A stretch of DNA of 64,000 bases from Cellulomonas sp. KRMCY2 (GCF_000526515.1 NZ_JAGF01000001.1:1426001-1490000); one strand, 5' to 3'; shown: positions 1 to 9,496, counted from the first letter of the stretch. Program-made: numbers and translations. Notes: generated by a model from the sequence alone, not told the origin.

Positions 1-240
1 GCGGGCGTCGAGGCCGAGGACCTCGGACAGGGCGTCCGTCAGCTCGTTGCGGACCCGCGACTCGAGGTAGTCCTTCGTGAACTCGTTGCCGACGGCGAGC
101 AGGATGGTGCCGTCGAGGAGGCCGAGGGGACGTGCCAGCCGGATGAACGCGAGCTGCTGGGCGCTCGTCGCCGGATCCGTGGCGATGCGGCCGACCGCTC
201 GGTCCCACACCTGGGCGATCGGGTCATCCTGTCCTGACAC
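1..240 (-). CDS. dnaA: Chromosomal replication initiator DnaA, N-terminal part (cut by window edge)
   Basis: The minus strand opens with GTG at 240 and reads V-S-G-Q-D-D-P-I-A-Q-V-W, the usual actinobacterial DnaA N-terminus (domain I, which binds helicase and other DnaA molecules). Eighty codons are visible; the ATPase and DNA-binding domains lie beyond position 1. An AGGAG ribosome site sits about seven bases before the GTG. DnaA binds DnaA boxes and opens the origin. The divergent neighbour rpmH is the classic arrangement. Two DnaA boxes lie upstream in the shared gap, which fits autoregulation. Confidence 0.93.
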   Translation of the reverse strand, partial: MSGQDDPIAQVWDRAVGRIATDPATSAQQLAFIRLARPLGLLDGTILLAVGNEFTKDYLESRVRNELTDALSEVLGLDAR

Positions 241-315
241 CTGAAGGCTCCTGATGTGCTTGCGGAAGGCAGAGGAATGGCATGGATCTGTGCCGAAGTC
301 TCGCACGCCGCACCA

Positions 316-336
316 TGATCCACACAGTTGTCCACA
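316..336 (+). promoter_or_regulatory. Two DnaA boxes in the dnaA-rpmH gap
   Basis: TTGTCCACA at 328-336 is the preferred actinobacterial DnaA box. TGATCCACA at 316-324 differs by one base from TTATCCACA. They lie 76-96 bp upstream of the dnaA start, where DnaA could repress its own gene. The rest of the 241-710 gap shows only the rpmH promoter; the main origin is expected on the far side of dnaA, outside the window. Confidence 0.7.
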
Positions 337-513
337 AGCTGTGCGCCCACGGCGGGCAGGGTGGGGCCTTGGTTCGGTCGAGTGATGGCACGTCTCGGCG
401 GCGGGGTGTGCCGCGGACTGCCCCATATGGTCCTCGGTGTGTCGCTGCCCCGAATCGGCCGTTCGGGTGCAGTCTGTAGGGTTCGGATCGAGGACGACAC
501 CCGTCACGGCCGT

Positions 514-542
514 TTGACCCTGTGGGCTGTGCCGCGTACCGT
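514..542 (+). promoter_or_regulatory. Sigma-70-type promoter of rpmH
   Basis: TTGACC (514-519), a 17-bp spacer, then TACCGT (537-542) form a good vegetative promoter. Transcription would start near 549, giving a leader of about 160 nt before rpmH. It probably serves rpmH-rnpA-yidD-yidC and perhaps jag. Confidence 0.65.
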
Positions 543-710
543 GACACAGCCGTTCTCGACGGCTCCTGTCTGCGTGCCCGCGCGCATGTGAGTGCTCCCA
601 CCGTCTTGGTGTGGAGCCCGGCGCCTGGTGCGATCCTGGACACGGGCTCGGGAGTGGCACGACTGTCCGCCGTCCGGGCGGTGACCTGAACCAACCTTGT
701 GGAGTCTGAA

Positions 711-848
711 GTGACGAAGCGCACCTTCCAGCCGAACAACCGGCGTCGGGCAAAGACCCATGGCTTCCGGCTGCGCATGCGCACCCGGGCCGGCCGCGCG
801 ATCCTCGCTGCTCGCCGGCGCAAGGGTCGCGAAGAGCTGTCTGCCTGA
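711..848 (+). CDS. rpmH: 50S ribosomal protein bL34
   Basis: A 45-codon frame opens with GTG and reads [19 protein letters not shown], the invariant bL34 signature, then a second Arg/Gly-rich block ending KGREELSA. Length and basic composition are normal. It is a structural protein of the large ribosomal subunit. It sits directly before rnpA, as in nearly all bacteria, nine bases separating the two genes. It is too short and GTG-initiated, so it is easily missed. Confidence 0.97.
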   Translation: MTKRTFQPNNRRRAKTHGFRLRMRTRAGRAILAARRRKGREELSA

Positions 849-857
849 CCTTCTCGG

Positions 858-1220
858 GTGCTGCCTGCCGCACTGCGGATGCGCCGGTCCGAGGACTTCG
901 CGCTGACGATCCGTCGTGGGACCCGAGCGGGTCGCTCGACACTCGTCGTGCACTGTCGGGCGGTGCCGGAGCAGGACGGCGCACGCGTGGGGTTCGTCGT
1001 GGCCAAGGCGGTCGGCGGCGCTGTGGTCCGTAACAGGGTCAGACGGAGGTTGCGAGGCGTGGTGGTCGAGCAGATGAACTCCCTGCCGAGCGGCGCCGAC
1101 GTGGTCGTGCGCGCACTCACCCCGGCAGCGAGCGCCAGCTACCTCGAGCTCGTCGAGGACTACCGGTCCGCGCTGACCGCTGCGGTTCGTCGGCTCGACG
1201 ACCGTGCGAGCCGGACATGA
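858..1220 (+). CDS. rnpA: Ribonuclease P protein component
   Basis: This 120-aa basic protein helps the catalytic RNase P RNA remove 5' leaders from pre-tRNA. The family motif RNRVRRRLR lies at residues 58-66. The GTG start gives (M)[13 protein letters not shown], which matches the typical N-terminus. The stop overlaps the start of yidD by four bases (ATGA), suggesting translational coupling. It is the third product of the dnaA-side housekeeping cluster. Confidence 0.95.
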   Translation: MLPAALRMRRSEDFALTIRRGTRAGRSTLVVHCRAVPEQDGARVGFVVAKAVGGAVVRNRVRRRLRGVVVEQMNSLPSGADVVVRALTPAASASYLELVEDYRSALTAAVRRLDDRASRT

Positions 1221-1558
1221 GCATCACCGGGACGATCGCCGGAGCACCCGCACAGGCCCTGAGCCTTGTCAGGCGCACACCCGGGGCCATCCTCATCGGC
1301 TTGCTGTGGGTCTACCAGCACCTGATCTCCCCCTTGACCGGCCCGACCTGCCGCTACTACCCGAGCTGTTCGCAGTACGCCCTGGTCGCTGTCCAGCGCC
1401 ATGGCGCGCTCCGCGGCACCTGGCTCGCGATCCGCCGGCTCGGTCGTTGCCACCCGTGGACGGCCGGCGGCGTCGACGACGTCCCACCCGCGCGCGGTCC
1501 GCAGAAGTCCCCCCACGAGCACGGGCACGCTGATCCAACGAGGAGCTCCACGCGATGA
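1217..1558 (+). CDS. yidD: Membrane protein insertion efficiency factor YidD
   Basis: The 113-aa product carries the YidD core: a hydrophobic amphipathic helix ([15 protein letters not shown]) followed by [11 protein letters not shown] and the second cysteine segment RLGRCHPW. YidD aids insertion of inner-membrane proteins by YidC. It overlaps rnpA by four bases upstream and yidC by four bases downstream, so the three genes are tightly coupled. The last 25 residues are hydrophilic and probably dispensable. Confidence 0.94.
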   Translation: MSITGTIAGAPAQALSLVRRTPGAILIGLLWVYQHLISPLTGPTCRYYPSCSQYALVAVQRHGALRGTWLAIRRLGRCHPWTAGGVDDVPPARGPQKSPHEHGHADPTRSSTR

Positions 1559-3123
1559 TCGACAACATCCTCTGGCCGTTGAAGGTGGCCGTGGCCTGGC
1601 TCATGGTCCAGTTCCACTCGGTGCTGACGACCCTGGGGCTGCCGTCGGAGTCAGGTGTGACCTGGGCCCTGTCGATCGTCGGCCTGGTGGTCGTGATCCG
1701 GATCCTGCTGATCCCGTTGTTCGTCAAGCAGATCAAGGCCTCTCGCGGCATGCAGCTCTTGGCCCCCGAGATGCAGGTGATCCAGAAGAAGTACAAGGGC
1801 AAGACGGATCCGGCGTCGCGTGAGGCGATGAGCCGGGAGACGATGGAGCTCTACCGCAAGCACGGGACGAACCCGTTCTCGTCCTGTCTGCCGATCCTGG
1901 CCCAGTCCCCCATCTTCTTCGCCCTGTTCCGCGTGCTCTACTCGCTCGGTGACGTGGCCGCCGGTACCTACCAGGGCGGCGCGCGGGACAGCATCGGCCC
2001 GCTGACGCAGGAGCTTGCCGCGCAGGCCAACGCGGCGACGATCTTCGGTGCCCCGATCTCCGAGACCTTCCTGGGCTCGACGGACATGCAGGTGAAGATC
2101 GTGACGGTCGTACTGATCGTGATGATGTCGCTGACGACGTTCACGACGCAGCGCCAGCTGACGCAGAAGAACATGCCGGCGTCGGCGCTGCAGGGTCCGA
2201 TGGCTCAGCAGCAGAAGATGCTGCTCTACATCCTTCCGTTGGTCTTCGCGATCTCCGGCGTGAACTTCCCGATCGGTGTCCTGATCTACTGGTCGACGAC
2301 CAACCTCTGGACCATGGGCCAGCAGTTCTACGTGATCCGCCGCAACCCGACGCCGGGCTCCGAGGCGGAGCGCCAGCTCAAGGAGCGTCGGGCCCGCAAG
2401 GCCGCCGCGCGCGGCATCGTGCTCGAGGAGGAGCGACCGGCCACCGACGAGAAGGTGCACGGTCAGCGGCAGCAGCCCAAGCGCAAGGAACGGGCCAAGG
2501 GCACCGCAGCTCCCGGGGCGACGCCAGCGCACGGTGCGGCGGGGACCACAGGTCACCCGGCGGCCACCAACCCGGCCGGTGCGAAGCCCGCAACGAAGAC
2601 TCCGGGCGCGAAGCCTGCGGGGACGAAGCCTGCTGGCGCGAAGCCAGCTGGGACGAAGCAGGCCGGCGCCAAGCCGGCGGGTGTGAAGCCCGCCGGTGCC
2701 GCATCGGCCGGCGCGAAGGCCCCGGGAACGACGGCGGGCACGAAGGCTGCCGGCTCGAAGGCTGCCGGCCCGAAGAAGGCGGGCGTGAAGCCTGCCGGCG
2801 CCAAGCCTGCCGGAGCCGAGCCTGCCGCGAGCGGGACCCGTGCAGACGCGCCCGTGGTCGAGCCCGATGCGAGTGGCGTCCCCTCGACGCCGTCGCGCGA
2901 CACCGGGATGAAGGCGCGGATCGCCAAGGCGGGCGGCGTCGCGCCGACCGCCGCAGGGACCACCAGCACCAAGCGTCCGGGCACCGGGACCAGTGCCGCT
3001 CGACGCGCGGCCGCGGCGGCCACCTCGAGCGAGTCCACTGCTGCTCCCGCCCCGTCCGACGACTCCGGGACCGAAGGACACGGCGCGGACGGAACTGGCG
3101 CGTCGCGCGCCTCCGAGAACTGA
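1555..3123 (+). CDS. yidC: Membrane protein insertase YidC with Ala/Gly/Lys/Pro-rich tail
   Basis: YidC/Oxa1 insertase, 522 aa, which inserts proteins into the cell membrane alone or with Sec. Residues 1-270 hold the conserved membrane core, including the charged cytoplasmic hairpin after [10 protein letters not shown] and later helices ([20 protein letters not shown]). The ATG has a GAGGAG ribosome site. Residues about 340-425 are a low-complexity tail of [14 protein letters not shown]-type units, followed by more Ala/Thr/Ser-rich sequence. The repetitive tail is basic and probably cytoplasmic, where it could contact ribosomes (inference). Confidence 0.95.
   Translation: MIDNILWPLKVAVAWLMVQFHSVLTTLGLPSESGVTWALSIVGLVVVIRILLIPLFVKQIKASRGMQLLAPEMQVIQKKYKGKTDPASREAMSRETMELYRKHGTNPFSSCLPILAQSPIFFALFRVLYSLGDVAAGTYQGGARDSIGPLTQELAAQANAATIFGAPISETFLGSTDMQVKIVTVVLIVMMSLTTFTTQRQLTQKNMPASALQGPMAQQQKMLLYILPLVFAISGVNFPIGVLIYWSTTNLWTMGQQFYVIRRNPTPGSEAERQLKERRARKAAARGIVLEEERPATDEKVHGQRQQPKRKERAKGTAAPGATPAHGAAGTTGHPAATNPAGAKPATKTPGAKPAGTKPAGAKPAGTKQAGAKPAGVKPAGAASAGAKAPGTTAGTKAAGSKAAGPKKAGVKPAGAKPAGAEPAASGTRADAPVVEPDASGVPSTPSRDTGMKARIAKAGGVAPTAAGTTSTKRPGTGTSAARRAAAAATSSESTAAPAPSDDSGTEGHGADGTGASRASEN
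2575..2830 (+). repeat. Degenerate repeats encoding (K)PAG(A/T) units in yidC
   Basis: Imperfect 12- and 15-base units such as AAGCCTGCCGGCGCC recur about fifteen times in frame. They encode Lys-Pro-Ala-Gly-Ala/Thr/Val. The array may vary in length between strains. Confidence 0.75.
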
Positions 3124-3162
3124 CCCGCGGCCCTGCCGCCTTCCTGCGCACGAGGAGAACCG

Positions 3163-3687
3163 ATGACTGAAGAGACTGCACCTGCCACGGAGGATGCTCC
3201 CGAGGAGGACGTTACGACCCGTCGCCTGGAGGAGGAGGGCGAGATCGCCGCCGACTATCTCGAGGAGCTTCTCGACATCGCCGACGTCGACGGCGACATC
3301 GACATCGACGTCGACCATGGTCGCGCAGCGGTCGAGATCGTTGCCGAGGCCGGCTCGGAGCGGGGCCTGCGTCGACTGGTCGGCAACGACGGCGAGGTCC
3401 TGGATGCTCTCCAGGAGCTGACCCGGCTCGCCGTGCAGACGAAGACCGGTGAGCGGAGCCGGCTCATGCTGGACATCGCCGGCTTCCGCGCGGGCCGCAA
3501 GGCGGAGCTCGCTGAGGTTGCACGTGCCGCCATCGCGGAGGTTCGCGCCTCCGGGCAGCCGGTCTCACTCGAGGCGATGAACCCGTTCGAGCGCAAGGTC
3601 GTTCACGACGTCGTCGCCGAAGCTGGTCTGGTCAGCGACAGCGATGGTGTCGAGCCGTCGCGTCACGTGGTGATCCACCCGGCCTGA
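3163..3687 (+). CDS. jag: Jag/KhpB-type RNA-binding protein (KH + R3H)
   Basis: A 174-aa protein with an acidic N-terminus, a KH domain around residues 45-110 (DIDIDVDHGRAAVEIV and LVGNDGEVLDALQELTRL) and a C-terminal R3H domain with MNPFERKVVHDVV. This family binds RNA and affects cell elongation and division. It lacks the Jag-N domain of Firmicutes, as is normal in actinobacteria. A GAGGAGAACCG ribosome site precedes the ATG. It follows yidC by 39 bp, the usual order. Confidence 0.92.
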   Translation: MTEETAPATEDAPEEDVTTRRLEEEGEIAADYLEELLDIADVDGDIDIDVDHGRAAVEIVAEAGSERGLRRLVGNDGEVLDALQELTRLAVQTKTGERSRLMLDIAGFRAGRKAELAEVARAAIAEVRASGQPVSLEAMNPFERKVVHDVVAEAGLVSDSDGVEPSRHVVIHPA

Positions 3688-3762
3688 CGGTCGCGCCCGG
3701 CACTGCGCCGCGCCTCTGGATTGGTGGGAGTCCTCGGACAGGCACGCTGTGATCCGCCGGAC

Positions 3763-3776
3763 GTTCCACGTGAAAC
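3763..3776. promoter_or_regulatory. parS-like site 1
   Basis: GTTCCACGTGAAAC matches the centromere consensus TGTTTCACGTGAAACA over its core with one mismatch. It is about 90 bp after jag. ParB would load here as a CTP clamp. Confidence 0.75.
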
Positions 3777-3880
3777 GGCGACGGTGGTACGGGCTGGGGC
3801 GGGACATGCTGCGGGTCGGCGGCCCTCGACCGCCTGTCTTGCCGCTCTCAGGCGGGCGTGAGCCTCGCGCCCTGCGGAAC

Positions 3881-3976
3881 CGTCGGATCGGTCAGTTCAT
3901 CGGATCGGTGGTGCCGTCCGATCGGTGGTGTTGTCAATCGATGGTGTCGTCAATCGGTGGTGCCGTCGGATCGGTG
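3881..3976 (+). repeat. Short repeats of GATCGGTGGTG type before rsmG
   Basis: CGGATCGGT(GGTG) and close variants recur at least five times in about 95 bp, separated by CCGTC or TTGTCAATC. This is the middle of the 614-bp jag-rsmG gap. I see no protein in this gap; it holds three parS-like sites and these repeats. Confidence 0.7.
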
Positions 3977-4210
3977 AGGTCGGACGGAGCGGTCAGCAGC
4001 GGAGCCGATGCCATGGAGTTGATCGGCCGGCGACGTGCACGCGTCGCATCGTTGGCCTGACGGCGGTCGGAGGCCGCAGTGTTGATGCCGGTGCCGAAGG
4101 CGTGTGCACCAGCGCCGATGTCTTGGTGACGGGACCAGCCCTCTGGTCCAGCCTCAGGCCCGGGCTCCGCGAAGGGACCTGGTGCGGCGGCTCCGGGTGA
4201 AGCGTCGAGG

Positions 4211-4226
4211 TGTTTCACGTGGAACA
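4211..4226. promoter_or_regulatory. parS-like site 2
   Basis: TGTTTCACGTGGAACA, one mismatch from the perfect 16-bp parS palindrome. It lies 76 bp before rsmG. Confidence 0.85.
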
Positions 4227-4249
4227 GTGGATCGCGAACAGGGCACCGG

Positions 4250-4265
4250 CGTTCCACGTGAAACA
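4250..4265. promoter_or_regulatory. parS-like site 3
   Basis: CGTTCCACGTGAAACA, two mismatches from the consensus. It is 39 bp from site 2 and just upstream of the rsmG ribosome site. Confidence 0.8.
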
Positions 4266-4301
4266 ACATGTCGGCTCGTCCGTCCATAGAGGAGAAGGCA
4301 C

Positions 4302-5231
4302 GTGACCGAAGAGCACAGCAGTGAGCCTGACCGGCAGGCCGATGACCCGCGGACCACTGACTCCGCCCAGCCGGATGCGGCTCACGACGTGCCTGCGACC
4401 AACGACTCAGTGAGCGCTGACGGCGACAGTCCGCTGGCGGGCGACGACCCCCGCGTCGTGACCTTCTTCGGCGAAGCCCATGCGACCGTTGCCAGGTTTG
4501 CGGCCCTCCTCGCGGACCAGGGAGTGCTCCGCGGGCTGATCGGGCCGCGCGAGGTTGTGCGCCTGTGGGAGCGTCACCTCATCAACTCGGCGTCGGTGGT
4601 GCCGTTCCTGCCGGCGTCGGGAACGGTGATCGACGTCGGTTCAGGTGCCGGTCTTCCCGGAGTTGTGCTCGCGGCCCTCCGCCCTGACCTTCACATTGTT
4701 CTGCTCGACCCGATGGAGCGCCGGGTTGCCTGGTTGATCGAGGTGGTCGAGCAGCTGGGTCTCACGTCCGTGGAGGTCGTGCGCGGTCGTGCGGAGGACA
4801 TGCAGGGGACGCTCGTGGCCGATGCCGTGACCGCTCGCGCGGTGGCTCCGATGGATCGACTGGCCGGCTGGACCTTGCCGCTGCTCCGGTCCGGCGGCGT
4901 CCTGCTGGCGATGAAGGGTCAGACTGCGCACCAGGAGCTCGAAGACGCTGCGTCCGCCATCCGGTCCCTCGGCGGCGGCCCCGGTGAGGTCCTCGAGGCG
5001 CCGACGATCGAGGGGTTCACGGGCACGACGATCATCAGGGTCGTCCGCGAGCTGGTGATCCCCCGCGCGCCGGCCAAGCCGAAGGTGGCGAAGAGCAAGG
5101 CGACGAAGGGCCGCGGGTCGAGGGGCGGCCGGCCGCGAGATGCTGGGCCGAAGGGCGCTGCGCCGACCGGGCCGGGCGGCAAGGGCACGGCGTCGTCCGG
5201 TCGGGGATCTGATCAACCGCGACAGTCCTGA
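4302..5231 (+). CDS. rsmG: 16S rRNA m7G527 methyltransferase RsmG with extended tails
   Basis: RsmG methylates G527 of 16S rRNA using S-adenosylmethionine. The SAM-binding motif VIDVGSGAGLPGVVL is near residue 110, preceded by the family segment LWERHLINSASVVPFL. The 309-aa length exceeds the usual 210-240. About 50 acidic and polar residues are added at the N-terminus and about 70 Lys/Gly/Arg-rich residues at the C-terminus. The GTG start follows GGAGAAGG. It lies between jag and parA, the conserved place. Confidence 0.94.
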   Translation: MTEEHSSEPDRQADDPRTTDSAQPDAAHDVPATNDSVSADGDSPLAGDDPRVVTFFGEAHATVARFAALLADQGVLRGLIGPREVVRLWERHLINSASVVPFLPASGTVIDVGSGAGLPGVVLAALRPDLHIVLLDPMERRVAWLIEVVEQLGLTSVEVVRGRAEDMQGTLVADAVTARAVAPMDRLAGWTLPLLRSGGVLLAMKGQTAHQELEDAASAIRSLGGGPGEVLEAPTIEGFTGTTIIRVVRELVIPRAPAKPKVAKSKATKGRGSRGGRPRDAGPKGAAPTGPGGKGTASSGRGSDQPRQS

Positions 5232-5434
5232 ACCGTCGCGGAACCCACGGCACCGACCGGCCCGTGCCCGCGCGGACGGACTCGTCCGTGCTCGACAGAG
5301 GCTCGCAAGGGATCCAGAGGCGCGCACCGAAAGGCTCACGGCGGCGCCAGACACGCAACGGCCGGCTGTGGACAGACGACCGGGAACGACACCTCACGAT
5401 GGCAGGATGTGACCAGGCGATGACGGGAGAACCG

Positions 5435-6517
5435 GTGGAGCAGCAGTACGGGACATCGAGCAACGGTGTTCCACGTGAAACCCCCGGTGTTCCACGTGGA
5501 ACCACCGATGTCTCAGGTGGTGCTCCTCGGTGGTCCGACGACGAGCGGCGGGCAGCCATCATCGACAGCCTCCCGATGGTCGACGAGACCACGCCCCTTG
5601 CGGCTCAGATCGCGGCTGACGCTCGCCGCCGTATCGACCTCTCGGGTCGCCGCTTCCCTCGTCCCGATCGGACTCGGATCCTGACGATCGCCAACCAGAA
5701 GGGTGGCGTCGGGAAGACGACCTCGACCGTCAATCTCGCTGCGGCGCTCGCGCAGGCAGGACTGAACGTTCTGGTGATCGACAACGACCCCCAAGGGAAC
5801 GCCTCGACTGCGTTGGGCATCGACCACCGGGCAGGAACACCGTCGATCTACGAGGTGCTGGTCGAGGACGAGGACCTGGGTGTCGTCGTGCAGCAGTCCG
5901 CCCGTCTGCCGCGCCTGTGGTGCGCGCCGGCGACGATCGACCTGTCCGGGGCCGAGATCGAGCTCGTCTCGCTCGTGGCCCGCGAGAACCGGCTCCGCAA
6001 CGCGATCGACGCCTATCTCGCGGGCCGTGAGGCCGAAGGGCTGGACCGTCTCGACTACGTCTTCATCGACTGCCCCCCGAGCCTCGGGCTGCTCACCGTC
6101 AACGCCTTCGTCGCTGCGCGTGAGGTACTCATCCCGATCCAGTGCGAGTACTACGCACTCGAAGGGCTGAGCCAGCTGCTCAAGAACGTCGAGCTCATCA
6201 AGAACCATCTGAACCCTGTTCTGCACGTCTCGACGATCCTGCTCACCATGTACGACGCCCGGACCAACCTCGCTCAACAGGTTGCCGCGGAGGTCCGTGA
6301 GCACTTCCCTGCACAGACGCTGCGCACGACGGTTCCACGGTCCGTGCGCATCTCTGAGGCGCCGAGCTATGGGCAGACCGTGATGACGTACGACCCGGGT
6401 TCGTCCGGGGCGCTGTCCTACCTGGCGGCGGCGCGTGAGCTTTCCGAGCGTGGGGCCGGGGTGGCGCCGGCGACTGCCGTCGGCTACCGCGGCACGTCAA
6501 TGACAGAGGAGAACTGA
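5435..6517 (+). CDS. parA: Chromosome-partitioning ATPase ParA (Soj)
   Basis: ParA is a DNA-binding ATPase that moves ParB-parS complexes. The deviant Walker A motif KGGVGKTT is at residues 89-96, with [19 protein letters not shown] as Walker B and [12 protein letters not shown] further on. I chose GTG 5435 (360 aa) because GGGAGAACC precedes it; ATG 5420, ATG 5399 or GTG 5264 would add 5, 12 or 57 residues but lack good ribosome sites. Two parS-like sites are read through as GVPRET and GVPRGT near residue 12. The stop overlaps parB by one base. Confidence 0.94.
   Translation: MEQQYGTSSNGVPRETPGVPRGTTDVSGGAPRWSDDERRAAIIDSLPMVDETTPLAAQIAADARRRIDLSGRRFPRPDRTRILTIANQKGGVGKTTSTVNLAAALAQAGLNVLVIDNDPQGNASTALGIDHRAGTPSIYEVLVEDEDLGVVVQQSARLPRLWCAPATIDLSGAEIELVSLVARENRLRNAIDAYLAGREAEGLDRLDYVFIDCPPSLGLLTVNAFVAAREVLIPIQCEYYALEGLSQLLKNVELIKNHLNPVLHVSTILLTMYDARTNLAQQVAAEVREHFPAQTLRTTVPRSVRISEAPSYGQTVMTYDPGSSGALSYLAAARELSERGAGVAPATAVGYRGTSMTEEN
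5467..5482. promoter_or_regulatory. parS-like site 4, inside parA
   Basis: TGTTCCACGTGAAACC, two mismatches from parS, within the first codons of parA. It is translated V-P-R-E-T. Confidence 0.8.
5488..5503. promoter_or_regulatory. parS-like site 5, inside parA
   Basis: TGTTCCACGTGGAACC, 21 bp (two helical turns) after site 4, on the same face of the DNA. It is translated V-P-R-G-T. Confidence 0.75.
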
Positions 6518-7920
6518 TGGCTGAGAAGCGCCGTGGGCTGGGCCGTGGGCTCGGTGCCCTGATCCCCAGTGCGCCGAGCGGCGACACCCGCCCGGTGGAC
6601 GTGTTCTTCCCGGGTGCGCCTGCGGCCGCCGAGGCCGGGCCGGCGAGGACGCCCGAGGCCCACGTGGACGGTGAACGGGCCGGCTCTGCTGCTGCCGGCG
6701 TCGGGACGCGACCAACCGTGACGACGACGAGCACCGACGGATCGACCGGTGGCGCCGGCTCGGTCCCCAACGGCGCGGTCCCGAACGGCGCGGTCCCGAG
6801 CAGCGGCAGCGCGCCGGCCAACGGATCAGTGACCGGCAACGGCGCAGCGTCGATCGACGTCGGGGGCTCCGGGTACGGCTCCGGCTCTGGGTACGGCGCG
6901 GGCTCGACGAACGGCACCGGCGCCACCAACGGCGCGCGGTGGACCAATGAGGCAGGGTGGACCACCCTCGCGGAGCCGGCGCACACCAACGGCAACGGCT
7001 CCTCCCACGGCAACGGCTCCGCGGCGGCCGCGGCGATCACCACCCTGCAGGACGCCGATCCCGCGACCGGACTGCCGCAGGGTCTGCTGCCGGTCCCGGG
7101 CGTCTACTTCGCCGAGGTGCCGGTCGGATCCATCCGGGCCAACCCGCGCCAGCCGCGGACCGAGTTCGACGAGGACTCCTTGGCCGAGCTGGTCGGGTCC
7201 ATCCGAGAGGTCGGTGTCCTGCAGCCCGTCGTGGTGCGGCCGGCCCTGACGGACGACGGCCAGACCGGGTACGAGCTCATCATGGGGGAGCGGCGCTGGC
7301 GCGCGACCCAGCTCGCCGGACTCGCGACCATTCCGGCGATCGTTCGGGAGACCGACGACAACGACCTGCTGCGCGACGCCCTGCTCGAGAACCTGCACCG
7401 CAGCCAGCTCAACGCGCTCGAGGAGGCTGCGGCCTACCAGCAGCTCCTCGACGACTTCGGCTGCACCCACGACGAGCTCGCGCAGCGCATCCACCGGTCC
7501 CGTCCGCAGATCTCGAACACCCTACGGCTGCTCAAGCTCCCGCCGCTCGTCCAGCGTCGGGTGGCTGCTGGGGTGCTCTCGGCCGGCCATGCCCGCGCGC
7601 TGCTGGGCTTGCCCGACGGAGCATCGATGGAGCGCCTGGCCCAGCGGATCGTCGCCGAAGGCCTGTCCGTCCGGTCGACGGAGGAGATCGTCGCACTCGG
7701 CGGTGACCCGGAGAAGGTGGTCGTACGGCGCCCCCGCCCGGGCGACCGCAACGGAGCGCTCGACGACCTCGCCTCCAGGCTCTCCGACAAGTTCGACACC
7801 CGGGTCAAGATCGCCCTCGGGAAGACCAAGGGTCGTCTGACCGTCGAGTTCGCATCGGTCCAGGACCTCAACCGGATCCTCGCGACGCTCTCGCCCGACG
7901 ACCCGGGCCTGCTGCGCTGA
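6517..7920 (+). CDS. parB: Chromosome-partitioning protein ParB with a long N-terminal linker
   Basis: ParB is a CTP-dependent clamp loaded at parS. Residues 1-16 ([16 protein letters not shown]) are the ParA-contacting peptide. The ParB/Srx nucleotide domain begins near residue 200 ([17 protein letters not shown]) and includes [12 protein letters not shown]. The parS-reading HTH ([19 protein letters not shown]) follows, then a C-terminal dimer domain. Between the peptide and the core are about 180 Gly/Ala/Asn/Ser-rich residues, so the protein is 467 aa rather than the usual 300-350. ATG overlaps the parA stop; GAGGAGAAC precedes it. Confidence 0.95.
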   Translation: MAEKRRGLGRGLGALIPSAPSGDTRPVDVFFPGAPAAAEAGPARTPEAHVDGERAGSAAAGVGTRPTVTTTSTDGSTGGAGSVPNGAVPNGAVPSSGSAPANGSVTGNGAASIDVGGSGYGSGSGYGAGSTNGTGATNGARWTNEAGWTTLAEPAHTNGNGSSHGNGSAAAAAITTLQDADPATGLPQGLLPVPGVYFAEVPVGSIRANPRQPRTEFDEDSLAELVGSIREVGVLQPVVVRPALTDDGQTGYELIMGERRWRATQLAGLATIPAIVRETDDNDLLRDALLENLHRSQLNALEEAAAYQQLLDDFGCTHDELAQRIHRSRPQISNTLRLLKLPPLVQRRVAAGVLSAGHARALLGLPDGASMERLAQRIVAEGLSVRSTEEIVALGGDPEKVVVRRPRPGDRNGALDDLASRLSDKFDTRVKIALGKTKGRLTVEFASVQDLNRILATLSPDDPGLLR

Positions 7921-7934
7921 GGGTCCTGATACAC

Positions 7935-7989
7935 CGCCAGAGGCCGAACCCCGCCACCCTCTCGGGCAGACGGGGTTCGGCCTCTGGCG
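7935..7989. terminator. Bidirectional terminator between parB and the aminotransferase gene
   Basis: Perfect 18-bp arms, CGCCAGAGGCCGAACCCC and its complement, with a 19-nt loop. It lies between two convergent genes and could stop transcription from both sides. Confidence 0.85.
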
Positions 7990-8064
7990 ATCAGGCGGTG
8001 CCCGTCGATCAGTGGGCGCCGGTGACGTCAGTCAGTGTCGGCGAGGTCGATCGGTGCCGGTACC

Positions 8065-9432
8065 TCAGTGGGTGTCGGTGACGACCGACTCGACGGTCTG
8101 CGACGCGCGGTGCCGGTCCGTCCCTGTGCCGAAGATCTGGACGAGCTCGGACTCTGCGGCGACGACCCCGGCGAGCCGCCGGACGCCCTCGCGGATCCGG
8201 TCCGGCGTCGGGTAGCAGAAGGACAGCCGCATGTGGTCGGCACCCTGTCCGTCGGCGTAGAACGCCGTGCCGGCCACGTAGGCGACCAGGGCGGTGATCG
8301 CGCGCGGCAGCATCGCCTGAGCGTCCATCCCGTTGGGCAACCGGACCCAGGTGTAGAAGCCACCCTCCGGCACGGTCCAGGTCGCCTCCGGGATGTGCTC
8401 GGCCAGCGCGCCGATCATCGCGTCGCGGCGTTCGCGGTACATCTCGCGGTAGGACTTGATCTGGCCGCGCCAGTCGTGGTTGGCCAGGTAGGCCGAGACG
8501 GCGAGCTGCGAGGCGTTCGACGGGCACAGGATGGCGGACTCGCTGGCCAGGACCAGCTTCTCGCGGATGGCGTGCGGCGCGACGGCCCAGCCGACCCGGT
8601 AGCCCGGGGCGAAGGTCTTCGAGAACGATCCGAGGTAGATCACGCCCGTGTCGTCCATCGACCGCATCGCCGGCATGGGCTCGCCGTCGAAGCCGAGCAG
8701 ACCGTACGGGTTGTCCTCCAGGACGAGCACGCCGTAGCGGCGGGCGATCTCCAGGATCCGCGGTCGGCGTTCGAGGCTCAGGCTGACGCCTGCGGGGTTG
8801 TGGAAGTTGGGCACGGTGTACAGGAGCTTGACCGAGCGACCTTCGGCGGCCAGCCGCGCGAGGGTCTCCTCGAGCGCCTCGGGCACGAGGCCGTTGTCGT
8901 CGAGCGGGACATGCACGACGTCGGCCTGGTAGGCCCGGAAGACGCCGAGCGCGCCGACATAGCTGGGGGCCTCCGCGACGACGACGTCGCCGGGGTTGAC
9001 AAAGAGTCGAGTCACAAGGTCGAGGGCTTGTTGTGATCCGGTCGTGACGACCACGTCGTCCGGGTGCGCCTCGATGCCCTCGAGGCGCATCACCTCGAGG
9101 ATCTGCTCGCGCAGCGTCTCGTCACCCTGGCCCGAGCCGTACTGCAGCGCCGTCGTGCCGCGGGTCAGGACCAGGTCGTGGGCGATCTGGGCGAGCGTCT
9201 CCAGCGGAAGGCCTTCGAGGTTGGGCATGCCGCCGGCCAGCGACACGACCTCGGGCCGGTTGGCGACGGCGAACAGCGCGCGGATCTCGGATGCGCGCAT
9301 GCCGTGGGTCCGGTCGGCGTACGCACCGATCCACGGGTCGAGACGGGTCCCGGTGGCGGGCTGGACAGTGTGGGCGGCGCTGCCGGGGGCAGGAGTCACC
9401 CACCCCATCGGCTTGCCGTTCGCGGGCGTCAT
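8065..9432 (-). CDS. PLP-dependent class I/II aminotransferase (LysN/2-aminoadipate type)
   Basis: A 455-aa fold-type I aminotransferase. The lysine that binds PLP is in SFSKTFAPGYRVGW, and N-P-x-G-like contacts are in NFHNPAGVSL. The N-terminal segment MRASEIRALFAVANRPEVVSLAGG is typical of the MocR/LysN/Aro8-type family, which transaminates amino acids such as 2-aminoadipate or aromatic or branched ones. The substrate cannot be told from sequence. There is no fused wHTH regulator domain. The ATG at 9432 is chosen; a TTG two codons upstream is possible. A CAGACT hexamer seven bases before the ATG hints at a leaderless mRNA. Confidence 0.85.
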   Translation of the reverse strand: MTPANGKPMGWVTPAPGSAAHTVQPATGTRLDPWIGAYADRTHGMRASEIRALFAVANRPEVVSLAGGMPNLEGLPLETLAQIAHDLVLTRGTTALQYGSGQGDETLREQILEVMRLEGIEAHPDDVVVTTGSQQALDLVTRLFVNPGDVVVAEAPSYVGALGVFRAYQADVVHVPLDDNGLVPEALEETLARLAAEGRSVKLLYTVPNFHNPAGVSLSLERRPRILEIARRYGVLVLEDNPYGLLGFDGEPMPAMRSMDDTGVIYLGSFSKTFAPGYRVGWAVAPHAIREKLVLASESAILCPSNASQLAVSAYLANHDWRGQIKSYREMYRERRDAMIGALAEHIPEATWTVPEGGFYTWVRLPNGMDAQAMLPRAITALVAYVAGTAFYADGQGADHMRLSFCYPTPDRIREGVRRLAGVVAAESELVQIFGTGTDRHRASQTVESVVTDTH

Positions 9433-9496
9433 GGCCAAGAGTCTGCCACGGGCGACGTCCTGCCCACCTGGACCTTGTGATCCGTGGACGCGTCGG

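Noticed and set aside
241-710. Main replication origin in the dnaA-rpmH gap
   Set aside because: Only two DnaA boxes and no AT-rich unwinding region. In actinobacteria oriC lies between dnaA and dnaN, outside this window.
1651-3318. 555-residue open frame on the minus strand
   Set aside because: Antisense of yidC and jag; Arg/His-rich low-complexity product typical of GC-rich shadow frames.
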